A stretch of 64,000 nt of DNA from G965267185 sp965267185. Lineage in GTDB: Bacteria > Pseudomonadota > Alphaproteobacteria > UBA6615. Positions within the stretch are counted from its first letter, which is position 1, and each line of letters begins with the position of its first letter. The stretch lies in assembly GCA_965267185.1 (NCBI GenBank), contig OZ253937.1:4030001-4094000 (forward strand), in the 5' to 3' direction. The translations under genes were made by a program, and so were the position numbers. Positions 37,043 to 44,778 of the stretch are shown here, piece by piece. The notes under the pieces are model-generated. The model was not told the origin of the DNA. It ran no database searches and worked only from the letters and a program-made list of their open reading frames with translations.

Positions 37043-37957
37043 ATGAAGCTTTTTCGGGCACGAGATTTGGTCGACTTGGCAATGGTCGTTGCGCTGTTCC
37101 CTGTCGCCTGGCTACTGCCGCAAAGATACTGGCCGCCCGTGGCGCGTTTCCTCGGCCGGCTCCATGTTGGGATTCTCGGCCGTCGCGGGCGGCGGCTGCA
37201 GCCAATTTTTGACCGTTACCTGGGCTCTGATGCGGGTGACATCGAGCTTGGTTTCCGCACCCATAACTATCGCGATCTTTTGGCATATCTGCGCGAACAT
37301 TCGCCGGCAGTTTGGAGGCCGGAGATTAGGCTGCACGGCCGCGAGCATATCGATGAAGCGCTTGAGAAAGGTAATGGTGCCGTTCTGTGGACGTGCCCGT
37401 CGAGCTACCACAGCCTGCTGAGCAAGAAAGCCCCCTGCGACGCCGGGGCCGCAATAGACCATCTCATCGCCACGACCCATGGGTTTTCCGATACGCGCCT
37501 CGGTGTGCGCTTCTTGAATCCGATCAAACACAGAATCGAACGCCGGTACGTGAAGGAGTTTTGTTGGATCGATTTCCGCAAGCCGACGTCCGCGATCCTG
37601 CGATTGATGAAGCTGTTGCGGACGAACGCTGTTGTTTCCGTTTCTGCCGTCCAAACCGGGGGAACCGTCATAGAACACACTCTTTTCGGTGGCACTCTTA
37701 GTGTGGCGAACGGCGGACCGCGCATGGCGCTTTCCACCGGCGCCGCGCTGTTGCCGGTCTTTGTATCGGCGGCAGACGACGGCAGCTTCGATGTGCATAT
37801 AGAGCCACCGTTAAACACGGGGGCGGATACGACGAAAACGAACGAAGAAGACCTGGTTGCGCGTTACGCCCCGCTTCTGGAAAAGCACATCAGGCAATGC
37901 CCGGAGGTTTGGTACGGGTGGATCGGGTCTGAGAACTACTGGCGGCCCAACGGTTGA
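37043..37957 (+). CDS. Divergent LpxL/HtrB-like acyltransferase
   Basis: A 304-residue protein that resembles the lipid A late acyltransferase superfamily: hydrophobic N-terminal anchor (about 8-27), a conserved-looking HNYRDLL region, and a C-terminal block with ARYAPLLEKHIRQCPEVWYGW, the usual 'E..IR..P..W.W' end. The catalytic HX4D/E motif normally written GHFGNWE is not seen; the equivalent position reads LWTCPSSYHSLL. It may be inactive, use other residues, or transfer acyl groups to a different lipid. Base composition looks somewhat less GC-rich than its neighbours. It lies just after tRNA-Lys and is not in an obvious operon. Confidence 0.6.
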   Translation: MKLFRARDLVDLAMVVALFPVAWLLPQRYWPPVARFLGRLHVGILGRRGRRLQPIFDRYLGSDAGDIELGFRTHNYRDLLAYLREHSPAVWRPEIRLHGREHIDEALEKGNGAVLWTCPSSYHSLLSKKAPCDAGAAIDHLIATTHGFSDTRLGVRFLNPIKHRIERRYVKEFCWIDFRKPTSAILRLMKLLRTNAVVSVSAVQTGGTVIEHTLFGGTLSVANGGPRMALSTGAALLPVFVSAADDGSFDVHIEPPLNTGADTTKTNEEDLVARYAPLLEKHIRQCPEVWYGWIGSENYWRPNG

Positions 37958-38049
37958 TCTGTTAACCAGCGGCAATAAACCGGCGCACTTTGCAAGGTGC
38001 TCATTTCGCAGTAGCGTCTCCACCAACACACAATAAGGAGAGATGCTCG

Positions 38050-38364
38050 ATGTCGACGGTTCATGTTGTCGCCTTTATCACCGCAAAACCCGGCCAGCGC
38101 GACGCGCTTCTAGACGCGTTTCGCGCCAACGTTCCCAATGTGCTAGCCGAGGATGGCTGTATCGAATACCAGGCGACGGTCGATACCGAGGGGGTCGGCG
38201 GGTTCCAAGCGCAGGTCGGCGGCGATACGTTCGTCGTCGTGGAGAAATGGGCCAGCCTCGATGCCCTGATGGCCCATGCTGCTGCGCCCCATATGAAAGA
38301 ATACGCCGCGCAATCGAAAGACATGATCGCCGACCGGGTGATCCACGTTCTTTCGCCGACCTGA
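38050..38364 (+). CDS. Antibiotic biosynthesis monooxygenase (ABM) domain protein
   Basis: A 104-residue single ABM domain (dimeric ferredoxin-like fold), like YgiN quinol monooxygenases: VAFITAKPGQRDALLDAF, EDGCIEYQ, FVVVEKWASLDALMAH, PHMKEYAA. These small enzymes oxidise quinols or aromatic compounds without a cofactor; the substrate is unknown here. ATG 38050 follows AAGGAGAG. It is convergent with the isomerase-like gene. Confidence 0.8.
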   Translation: MSTVHVVAFITAKPGQRDALLDAFRANVPNVLAEDGCIEYQATVDTEGVGGFQAQVGGDTFVVVEKWASLDALMAHAAAPHMKEYAAQSKDMIADRVIHVLSPT

Positions 38365-38380
38365 CGAGGCGATTCCTGAT

Positions 38381-39196
38381 TTAGTTCGCCGCGGCGGCAA
38401 CGCAGTCTGCGAACTCCTGCGCATACCCCTTAATCAACTCGCCGATACTCCGGCCACGCAGGTCGCCGGGAAACAGCTCGAACTCGAAGGGGCCGCGAAA
38501 GCCGCCGGCCAACATTTCGCCGATCAGATACGTCATGTCCATGTCGCCACCGGCTAAAGTCTCGCGCCCGGTGGCGTAGCCATTGTCGAACGTTATGTTG
38601 CACATTTGAACGAGCACAACCGTTTCGGGTGCGTCTCTCATAACGCTTGGAAAATCGGGATCCCACCAGGAATGGTTGAGGTCAATCAGCAGCTTGGCGC
38701 TGGCGTGGGGTTCGATGATCTCAAGGCCGTGGGCGACGGTGTTGATACAGCCCCGGGCGACAACCTCCTTTGGATGAATCGGCTCCACCCCCAGGGTTAC
38801 GCCTTTTGCCTCGGCCAGTGGCGCTAATTCGGCCAGTCCCGATGCGACAAGATCGTAGGCATGGGCGAACGGCTTAGACGGATCGCCGGCACCCGCGCTG
38901 ATGATCGTCAGCTCTTTTGCGCCCAGCTCCGCCGCGATATCGATCATTTCGCTATCGCTAAAGTGCTCCTTGTTGTGCGGCTGCGTTCCGGTGAAGTAGC
39001 CCGCGCTGTTCAGCGACGATACGCCTAGACCATTGTCCTTCAAACACTGCGCTAGCGCCGGGACGCCCATTTCGAGCAAGGCAGCGCGGGTGACCCCGAC
39101 CGAATCGATCCCGGCGTCGCGGACTATTCCGGCAAATTCCGGAAACTGCATGTCCTCGCCGCAGATGTAGTGGTTTACCGAGAGTGAGTAGTCCAT
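38381..39196 (-). CDS. Sugar phosphate isomerase/epimerase-like TIM-barrel protein
   Basis: A 271-residue protein of the AP endonuclease 2 / xylose isomerase-like barrel family. Blocks with likely metal ligands are LGVEPIHPKE (Glu, His), LLIDLNHSWWDPDFP (Asp, His), LVQMCN and the final FEFELFPGDLRGRS (Glu). Members include epimerases, isomerases and inositol catabolism enzymes; the substrate cannot be told. ATG 39196 follows GGAGGCAAG. A REP-like motif lies between it and the GroEL paralogue. Confidence 0.75.
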   Translation of the reverse strand: MDYSLSVNHYICGEDMQFPEFAGIVRDAGIDSVGVTRAALLEMGVPALAQCLKDNGLGVSSLNSAGYFTGTQPHNKEHFSDSEMIDIAAELGAKELTIISAGAGDPSKPFAHAYDLVASGLAELAPLAEAKGVTLGVEPIHPKEVVARGCINTVAHGLEIIEPHASAKLLIDLNHSWWDPDFPSVMRDAPETVVLVQMCNITFDNGYATGRETLAGGDMDMTYLIGEMLAGGFRGPFEFELFPGDLRGRSIGELIKGYAQEFADCVAAAAN

Positions 39197-39244
39197 CTTG
39201 CCTCCGGTTTCTGCTCCATGCTTTGGGCCGCAATCAAGCCACAA

Positions 39245-39268
39245 CCTTGCCCTGAGCCTGTCGAAGGG
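39245..39268. repeat. REP-like extragenic motif (single copy here)
   Basis: CCTTGCCCTGAGCCTGTCGA followed by AGGG. The core CCTGAGCCTGTCGAAGG is a short dispersed intergenic motif that I recall from many proteobacterial genomes. Only this copy is seen in the window, so repetition in this genome is not shown. Confidence 0.4.
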
Positions 39269-39295
39269 TGAGGGATCACCGCCTTTTCCTACCGG

Positions 39296-41020
39296 CTAGT
39301 GCCCGTGGCTATGGCCGCCCGGATGGGGATGAGTGTGCGGGTGGGCATGATGATGTTCGTGATAGGGGTCGCCTGGATAGTGGTGGTGGTCGTGATCCGA
39401 GCATTTGCAGGCGAACGGATGCCGGGGGATTTTCTTGACCGGCTTTTCCGCCACCGCCGCTTCGGCGATGAGCAGCGGCGCGGCGACCGAAGCCGCCCGT
39501 TGCAGTGCTGCACAGACCACATTTACCGGGTCGATAACGCCGCTTTCCACCACGTCGCCGAACTCGCGCGACTGTGCGTTGTAGCCGTAGCTGGCGTCAG
39601 TGCTCGCGGCGATTTGGCCGATAACGTGCTGGCCGTTGGCGCCGGCATTGTCGGCGATCTGGCCGAGCGGCTGTTCGAGCGCCCGCCGAACGACTTGGAT
39701 ACCGGCATATTCGTCGCAATCGGCACCCGCGAGGCCATCGAGTGATTTGGCGGCGTGCATTAGTGCCGCGCCGCCGCCGGCCACGAAACCATCATCGAGG
39801 GCGGTGCGGACCGCCCGCAAGGCCTTATCGATCCGGCCCCGCTTTTCGCGAATTTCGGTCTCGGTAAAGCCGCCAGCGTTGATGAAGGCGATGGTGCCGG
39901 TCAGCTTGGCCAGCCGCCGCCGCAAGGTTTTCAGCTCGTAGTCGGACTTAGCTTTCGTCATGCTGCGGCGCAGCTGGGCGCAACGCGCGTCGATGGCGTT
40001 GGCGTCGCCGCCGCCGCCGATGATCGTCGTTTTGTTGGCGGTGATCCGCACCCGCTTAGCGCGGCCCATGAAGTCAGGGGTCGCCTCGGTTAGATCGAGG
40101 CCTTCTTCGCCGAGCACCACCTGCGCACCGGTGAGGATCGCCAGATCTTCCAAGTTTTCCCGGCGGTGGTTAGAGAAGCCCGGCGCTTTGGCCGCGACCA
40201 CTTTGAGGCCGCCTTCGCGGCGGTTCACCACAAGAGTGGTTAGCGCTTCATGCTCCACGTCCTCGGCGATGATCAATAGAGGGCACTTTGCCTCGATGGC
40301 CCGGTCGAGGAACGGCATCAGGCCGCTGAGATCGGAGATTTTCTTGCCGTAGATCAGAATTAGCGGGTTGCGCAATTCGGCGGTCAGGGTTGCCTCGTCG
40401 GTGACGAAATGGCGCGAAACATAGCCGCGGTCGAACCACATGCCGCTGACTGTCTCTAGGCGGTCGTCAGTGGCCTTGCCTTCCTCGACGAGGATTTCGC
40501 CGTCCTCGCCTGCCGCGGCCACAGCTTCGGCGATCAGGGCGCCAATGGCGCTGTCGCCATTGGCGGCGATCGTTGCGATCTGGGCGATTTGCGCATTGTT
40601 GGCGACTGGCTTCGCCGCTGCTCTTATGCTCTCGACCACCGCATCGACGGCCAGTTCGATGCCCCGCTTAACGCCTATTGCGTTGAGATCGGCGGCCACC
40701 GCACCGACCCCGCCGCGTAGAATGGAGTTGCCGAGGACCGTTGCGGTCGATGAGCCGTCGCCGGCCGCCGCGCCGGTTTCGACTGCGACTTCGCGCAGCA
40801 GCCGTGCACCCATGTTAGCGAAGGTATTGGAGAACTCGATCCGTTCGGCGATAGCAGCGCCGTCGCGGGTGACTTGCGGGCCATCGAGGTCGGTGTCGAG
40901 CAGCACGTTGCGGCCGCGCGGGCCGAGCGTGACTTTCACCGCGTCGGCTAGTGCATTGGCGCCCTGCATCATCTGCAAGCGCGCCGCGTCACCAAACACC
41001 ATTCTCGCGTTTGCCACCAA
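39296..41020 (-). CDS. GroEL-like chaperonin paralogue with histidine-rich C-terminus
   Basis: A 574-residue group I chaperonin. The equatorial nucleotide site is kept (VTLGPRGRNVLLD; DGSSTATVL instead of the usual DGTTTATVL; Asp of RIDKALRA; FVAGGGAALMHA; YGYNAQSREFGDVVESGVIDP). It diverges in the apical domain. Instead of the normal GGM repeat tail it ends, from about residue 533, with CKCSDHD and then a tail of about 30 residues in which roughly half are His. Such tails bind nickel, copper or zinc; mycobacterial GroEL1 has an analogous His-rich end. No groES is next to it, so it is probably a second, specialised copy. TTG 41020 or GTG 41017 both fit the GGAGAGAG site. Confidence 0.88.
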   Translation of the reverse strand: MVANARMVFGDAARLQMMQGANALADAVKVTLGPRGRNVLLDTDLDGPQVTRDGAAIAERIEFSNTFANMGARLLREVAVETGAAAGDGSSTATVLGNSILRGGVGAVAADLNAIGVKRGIELAVDAVVESIRAAAKPVANNAQIAQIATIAANGDSAIGALIAEAVAAAGEDGEILVEEGKATDDRLETVSGMWFDRGYVSRHFVTDEATLTAELRNPLILIYGKKISDLSGLMPFLDRAIEAKCPLLIIAEDVEHEALTTLVVNRREGGLKVVAAKAPGFSNHRRENLEDLAILTGAQVVLGEEGLDLTEATPDFMGRAKRVRITANKTTIIGGGGDANAIDARCAQLRRSMTKAKSDYELKTLRRRLAKLTGTIAFINAGGFTETEIREKRGRIDKALRAVRTALDDGFVAGGGAALMHAAKSLDGLAGADCDEYAGIQVVRRALEQPLGQIADNAGANGQHVIGQIAASTDASYGYNAQSREFGDVVESGVIDPVNVVCAALQRAASVAAPLLIAEAAVAEKPVKKIPRHPFACKCSDHDHHHYPGDPYHEHHHAHPHTHPHPGGHSHGH

Positions 41021-41330
41021 ACTCTCTCCGACCCTACCCCGTTATGCGGGCCCCTGTCGGACTCCGCTTCGGTTTAATCCCGAAATATTTGACTCATGCT
41101 CGCTACTCCATATTTAGCGAAGGGTCAATGTCGAGCCATCGAGCGGAAATGCTCGGGCAGGCGCGGTGAGCAAGCTTGTACCGCTGGCCCCGCAGGTTTT
41201 TGAATTGACACGTAAGGCGCTGCCTGAAAGGGTTAGCGAAAGTGCTGCGTGGGGGTCGTCTTGGCGGATCTGCGGCGCGTCAAATGAAAAGAAATCGGTC
41301 CGGCGGTGCCGGGCTAGGGAGAGTCTGATA
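41021..41330. other. Intergenic region, 310 bases, divergent promoters expected
   Basis: Lies between the GroEL paralogue and the M24 gene, which point away from each other. I looked for a CIRCE element (TTAGCACTC-N9-GAGTGCTAA) and found none. The frame of the M24 gene is open back to a GTG at 41166, but the well-spaced ribosome site is at 41317-41324. Nothing else recognised. Confidence 0.45.
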
Positions 41331-42632
41331 ATGGCGGCGAACGACGAAAATTCGGGAATCATCAACCCCGACGATATCGATCCTGGACATATGTGGGACA
41401 GGGCTGTCCCGGCGCCTGGACACAACAATGTCGACTTCGAGGAGCGCGTCAATTTCGGCCGTTTGCACGAGTACCGCTTGGCGCGCCTGCGCGCGACCCT
41501 TGCCGGGTCGGAACTGGGCGCGATGCTGTGCTTCGACAATAACAATATCCGCTACATGACCAGCACTGTGATCGGTGAATGGTCGCGCGATAAAATGACC
41601 CGCTTCTCGCTGCTGACCGGTAATGGCGATCCCTATGTATGGGATTTCGGTTCGGCCGCCGTCCATCACCGCCTGCATGCGCCGTGGCTCAAGCCTGATC
41701 ATTGCCGGGCTGGGCTTTTGGGCATGCGTGGCATGGTGCCGCCGTCGGCGGGTCTCATGGCGGGCCACGCCGAAGAGATCAAGGCGATCCTCGATGAGGA
41801 AGGTGTCGCCGATCAGCCGGTCGGCGTCGATATCATCGAGCCGCCGATGCTGCGTGAGTTAGAGCGCGTCGGGATCAACGTGGTCGATGGTCAGCAGCTT
41901 ATGCTGGACGCGCGGGAAGTGAAGAGCCAGGACGAGCTGATCCTGCTCAACCAAGCGGCTGCCATGGTCGACGGCACGTACCATATGATCCAAGAGGAGC
42001 TGAAACCGGGCGTGCGCGAATCCGATATCGTCGCGCTGGCCAACAAAATGCTCTACGAGCTCGGGTCGGATGATGTTGAGGCGATCAACGCCATTTCCGG
42101 CGAACGCTGCTCGCCTCATCCCCACAATTTCACCGACCGCATCCTCCGGCCCGGCGATCAGGCCTTCTTCGACATCATCCAGTCGTTTAACGGCTACCGC
42201 ACCTGCTACTACCGCACATTCGCCGTCGGGCGGGCGACCGTGGCCCAGGAAGACGCCTACAAGAAAGCGCGCGAATGGATCGATGCGGCCATCGAGCTGG
42301 TCAAACCGGGCACGACCACCGACCAGATTGCCGCAGTGTGGCCGAAGGCCGAGGAATTCGGTTTCGCTAACGAAATGGAGGCGTTCGGCCTGCAATTCGG
42401 CCATGGGCTGGGGCTCAACTTGCATGAGCGCCCGGTAATCAGCCGCCTGGTGTCGTTCGACCATCCGCTCGAAATCAAAGAGGGCATGGTGTTCGCGCTG
42501 GAAACCTATTGCCCGGCGAGCGACGGCATGTCGGCGGCTCGGATCGAGGAAGAGGTCATCGTCACCGACAAGGGGTGCCGCTTGATCACGCTCTATCCGG
42601 CGGAAGAGTTGCCGATTTCCCACCGCTATTGA
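41331..42632 (+). CDS. M24-family (Xaa-Pro peptidase/creatinase-like) protein, altered metal site
   Basis: A 433-residue pita-bread protein: N-terminal creatinase-like domain (about 30-180; FDNNNIRYMTSTVIG) and C-terminal M24 domain. Expected metal ligands seen are the Asp of QAFFDIIQSF, His of FGHGLGLN, Glu of FALETYCP and Glu of IEEEVIV. The second Asp, normally in a D-M-T-R-T-F motif, is replaced: the text reads YRTCYYRTFAVG, with Cys in its place. The M24 fold includes peptidases, creatinase and the DMSP lyase DddP; the N-domain looks a little like DddP. The ATG at 41331 follows AGGGAGAG. The 2-oxoacid dehydrogenase operon begins 117 bases downstream. Confidence 0.75.
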   Translation: MAANDENSGIINPDDIDPGHMWDRAVPAPGHNNVDFEERVNFGRLHEYRLARLRATLAGSELGAMLCFDNNNIRYMTSTVIGEWSRDKMTRFSLLTGNGDPYVWDFGSAAVHHRLHAPWLKPDHCRAGLLGMRGMVPPSAGLMAGHAEEIKAILDEEGVADQPVGVDIIEPPMLRELERVGINVVDGQQLMLDAREVKSQDELILLNQAAAMVDGTYHMIQEELKPGVRESDIVALANKMLYELGSDDVEAINAISGERCSPHPHNFTDRILRPGDQAFFDIIQSFNGYRTCYYRTFAVGRATVAQEDAYKKAREWIDAAIELVKPGTTTDQIAAVWPKAEEFGFANEMEAFGLQFGHGLGLNLHERPVISRLVSFDHPLEIKEGMVFALETYCPASDGMSAARIEEEVIVTDKGCRLITLYPAEELPISHRY

Positions 42633-42749
42633 CGGCGGCGCAGATCGGACTACCGTCTACTGCTTCGGCAGCGCCCAGGGGGGCACGACTTGGGCTTGCC
42701 GGAGGTCTCTGGTGGGAACGAATAATAAATTGAATTAAGGGAGGACGCT

Positions 42750-43769
42750 TTGGCGAAGAAGGCGGTCAAAAAGTCTCTGGCGAACGACGATATCGGCGAA
42801 GCCAAACGTAAAGACCTTTGGCGGTTGCAGCTCGAATGCCGTCATGTCGAGCAGCGCGCTAACGATTTGTTTTTCCAGAACCTAATCAAAGGTACGAGCC
42901 ATCTGGGGCTCGGGCAGGAAGCGATTGCCTCCGGCTTTGCCGGCGCGATGCAGCCCGACGACTATACGTTCTGCACTTACCGCGGCCATAATCACACGCT
43001 GGCGCGCGGGGCGTCGATGACCGGCGTTCTCGGTGAGTTGATGGGGCGCGAATGCGGACTGCTTGGCGGCAAGGGCGGCTCGATGCATTTGACTAGCGTC
43101 GAGCACGGCGCGATGGGCTCGTATGCGATTATCGGCGCTCATTTGCCGATTGCCATCGGTGCGGCCTGGTCAGCACAGTACAGGGGCACCGACCAGGTTG
43201 CCGTGTGTTTCTTTGGCGACGGCACGACCAATATCGGCGCGTTCCATGAGGCGCTCAACATGGCCAAGGTGTGGAATCTGCCGGTTGTCTTCGTCTGCGA
43301 GAACAACCTCTATATGGAATACACGCCGATCGGCGATGTGACCGCGGTGGAGAACCCGGCTGCCGACAGGGCAAGCGCCTATGGCCTGGACTCGATCATC
43401 GTCGACGGCAACGACGCCGACGAAGTGTTCCGTGTCGCCCAAGCCGCCTATGCTAAGGCCCGCGCTGGCGACGGCCCGTCCCTGATCGAAGCGAAGACCT
43501 ACCGTCATAGCGGCCATTCGCGCGCCGACCCGGCAACTTACCGGCCCGACGGCGAACTGGAGGAGTGGCTAAAACGCGACCCGATCCCGATGTACCGCCA
43601 GCGGTTACTCGACTTCGGTATTCCCGAGACTGAGATAAACGCCATGGAGGAAGACGTGCTTCGGCGGGTCGACGAGGCGACCGAGACAGCGAAGTCTTCG
43701 CCGGCCCCGTCGCCGGACGTTATCGCCACGGAAGTATGGGCAGATGGAGGTTCGGCATGGCGGAACTAA
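42750..43769 (+). CDS. 2-oxoacid dehydrogenase E1 alpha subunit (pyruvate/acetoin type)
   Basis: A 339-residue ThDP-binding subunit. It has the E1 alpha blocks HLGLGQEAIASG, CTYRGHNHTLARG, the MHLTSVEHG loop and the ThDP motif FFGDGTTNIGAFHEALNMA ending VFVCENN, plus the phosphorylation-loop-like KTYRHSGHSRADP. It starts with TTG at 42750 after GGGAGGAC. It could serve pyruvate, acetoin or another 2-oxoacid. Overlaps the beta subunit gene by 13 bases. Confidence 0.88.
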   Translation: MAKKAVKKSLANDDIGEAKRKDLWRLQLECRHVEQRANDLFFQNLIKGTSHLGLGQEAIASGFAGAMQPDDYTFCTYRGHNHTLARGASMTGVLGELMGRECGLLGGKGGSMHLTSVEHGAMGSYAIIGAHLPIAIGAAWSAQYRGTDQVAVCFFGDGTTNIGAFHEALNMAKVWNLPVVFVCENNLYMEYTPIGDVTAVENPAADRASAYGLDSIIVDGNDADEVFRVAQAAYAKARAGDGPSLIEAKTYRHSGHSRADPATYRPDGELEEWLKRDPIPMYRQRLLDFGIPETEINAMEEDVLRRVDEATETAKSSPAPSPDVIATEVWADGGSAWRN

Positions 43770-44731
43770 CCTATCGCGAAGCGGTTGCGGCCGGTATCGC
43801 GCAGGAAATGAAGCGCGACGAGAACGTCGTTTTCCTAGGCGAAGATATCGGCGCGGCGGGTGGCGTGTTCAAAGCCACCGTTGGCCTGTTCGATGAGTTC
43901 GGTCCGGTGCGGGTGCGCGACACACCGATCTCCGAACAGGCGATCCTCGGTGCCGCCATGGGCGCGGCGATGACCGGCCTGCGGCCGATCGCAGAGATTA
44001 TGTTTTCCGATTTTCTCGCCGTGTGCTGGGACATCGTGGTGAACCAAATGGCCAAGTCGCGCTATATGACCGATGGCCAGGTATCGGTGCCGCTGGTGGT
44101 GCGTACGGCCAATGGCGGCGGCTCGCGCTTCGGTGCACAGCACTCCCAATCGCTGGAAAATTGGGCGATGGCAATTCCCGGTATCAAGGTGGTTGCGCCG
44201 TCGAGCCCGGCGGACGTGAAGGGACTGCTCGCTGCCGCCGTGCGCGACGACGATCCGGTGTTGTTCTTCGAGCAAAAATCGCTTTATTCGGTGAAGGGCG
44301 AGGTGCCCGACGGCGATCATGTCGAGGAGTTGGGCAAGGCCAAGGTCCTGCGCGAGGGCAGCGACGTTACCATCGTCGCCTTGGCTCTGATGGTGCCGCG
44401 CGCGCTGGAAGCGGCAGAGCGGCTGCAGCACGACGGTATCTCAGCCACCGTTGTCGATGTGCGCTCGCTGGTGCCGCTCGATACTCAGACCATTCTGAGC
44501 GAAGTCACCAAGACCGGCCGGTTGGTGACGGTGGAGGAGAACCCGCGGCTGTGCGGATGGGGAGCGGAGATTTCCTCGATCGTTGCCGAGGAGCTGTTCT
44601 ACGACCTCGACGGACCGATCATTCGCGTTACCACGCCGCATATTCCGTTGGCGTCGGCGGACGAGCTGGAGGATTTGATGATCCCCTCGGCCGACCGCAT
44701 CTACGAAGAAGTCCGCAAGGGCATCGACTGA
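43757..44731 (+). CDS. 2-oxoacid dehydrogenase E1 beta subunit
   Basis: A 324-residue transketolase-like subunit that pairs with the alpha subunit. Family blocks: LTYREAVAAGIAQEM, VFLGEDIGAAGGVFKAT, RVRDTPISEQAILGAAMGAA, GGGSRFGAQHSQS, and TGRLVTVEENPRLCGWGAEI in the C-terminal domain. ATG 43757 lies inside the end of the alpha gene. Together they decarboxylate the 2-oxoacid and acylate the lipoyl group on E2. Confidence 0.9.
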   Translation: MAELTYREAVAAGIAQEMKRDENVVFLGEDIGAAGGVFKATVGLFDEFGPVRVRDTPISEQAILGAAMGAAMTGLRPIAEIMFSDFLAVCWDIVVNQMAKSRYMTDGQVSVPLVVRTANGGGSRFGAQHSQSLENWAMAIPGIKVVAPSSPADVKGLLAAAVRDDDPVLFFEQKSLYSVKGEVPDGDHVEELGKAKVLREGSDVTIVALALMVPRALEAAERLQHDGISATVVDVRSLVPLDTQTILSEVTKTGRLVTVEENPRLCGWGAEISSIVAEELFYDLDGPIIRVTTPHIPLASADELEDLMIPSADRIYEEVRKGID

Positions 44732-44778
44732 ACCTGGCCGCAGAGCCGCGCGGCGATGCCGCGCGCCGAGGAAGACCT

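Noticed and set aside
41021..41330. CIRCE element before the GroEL paralogue
   Set aside because: The TTAGCACTC-N9-GAGTGCTAA pattern was not found on either strand.
41331..42632. DMSP lyase DddP
   Set aside because: The N-terminal domain is only loosely similar and the metal-site motif differs, so the family call is left at M24.
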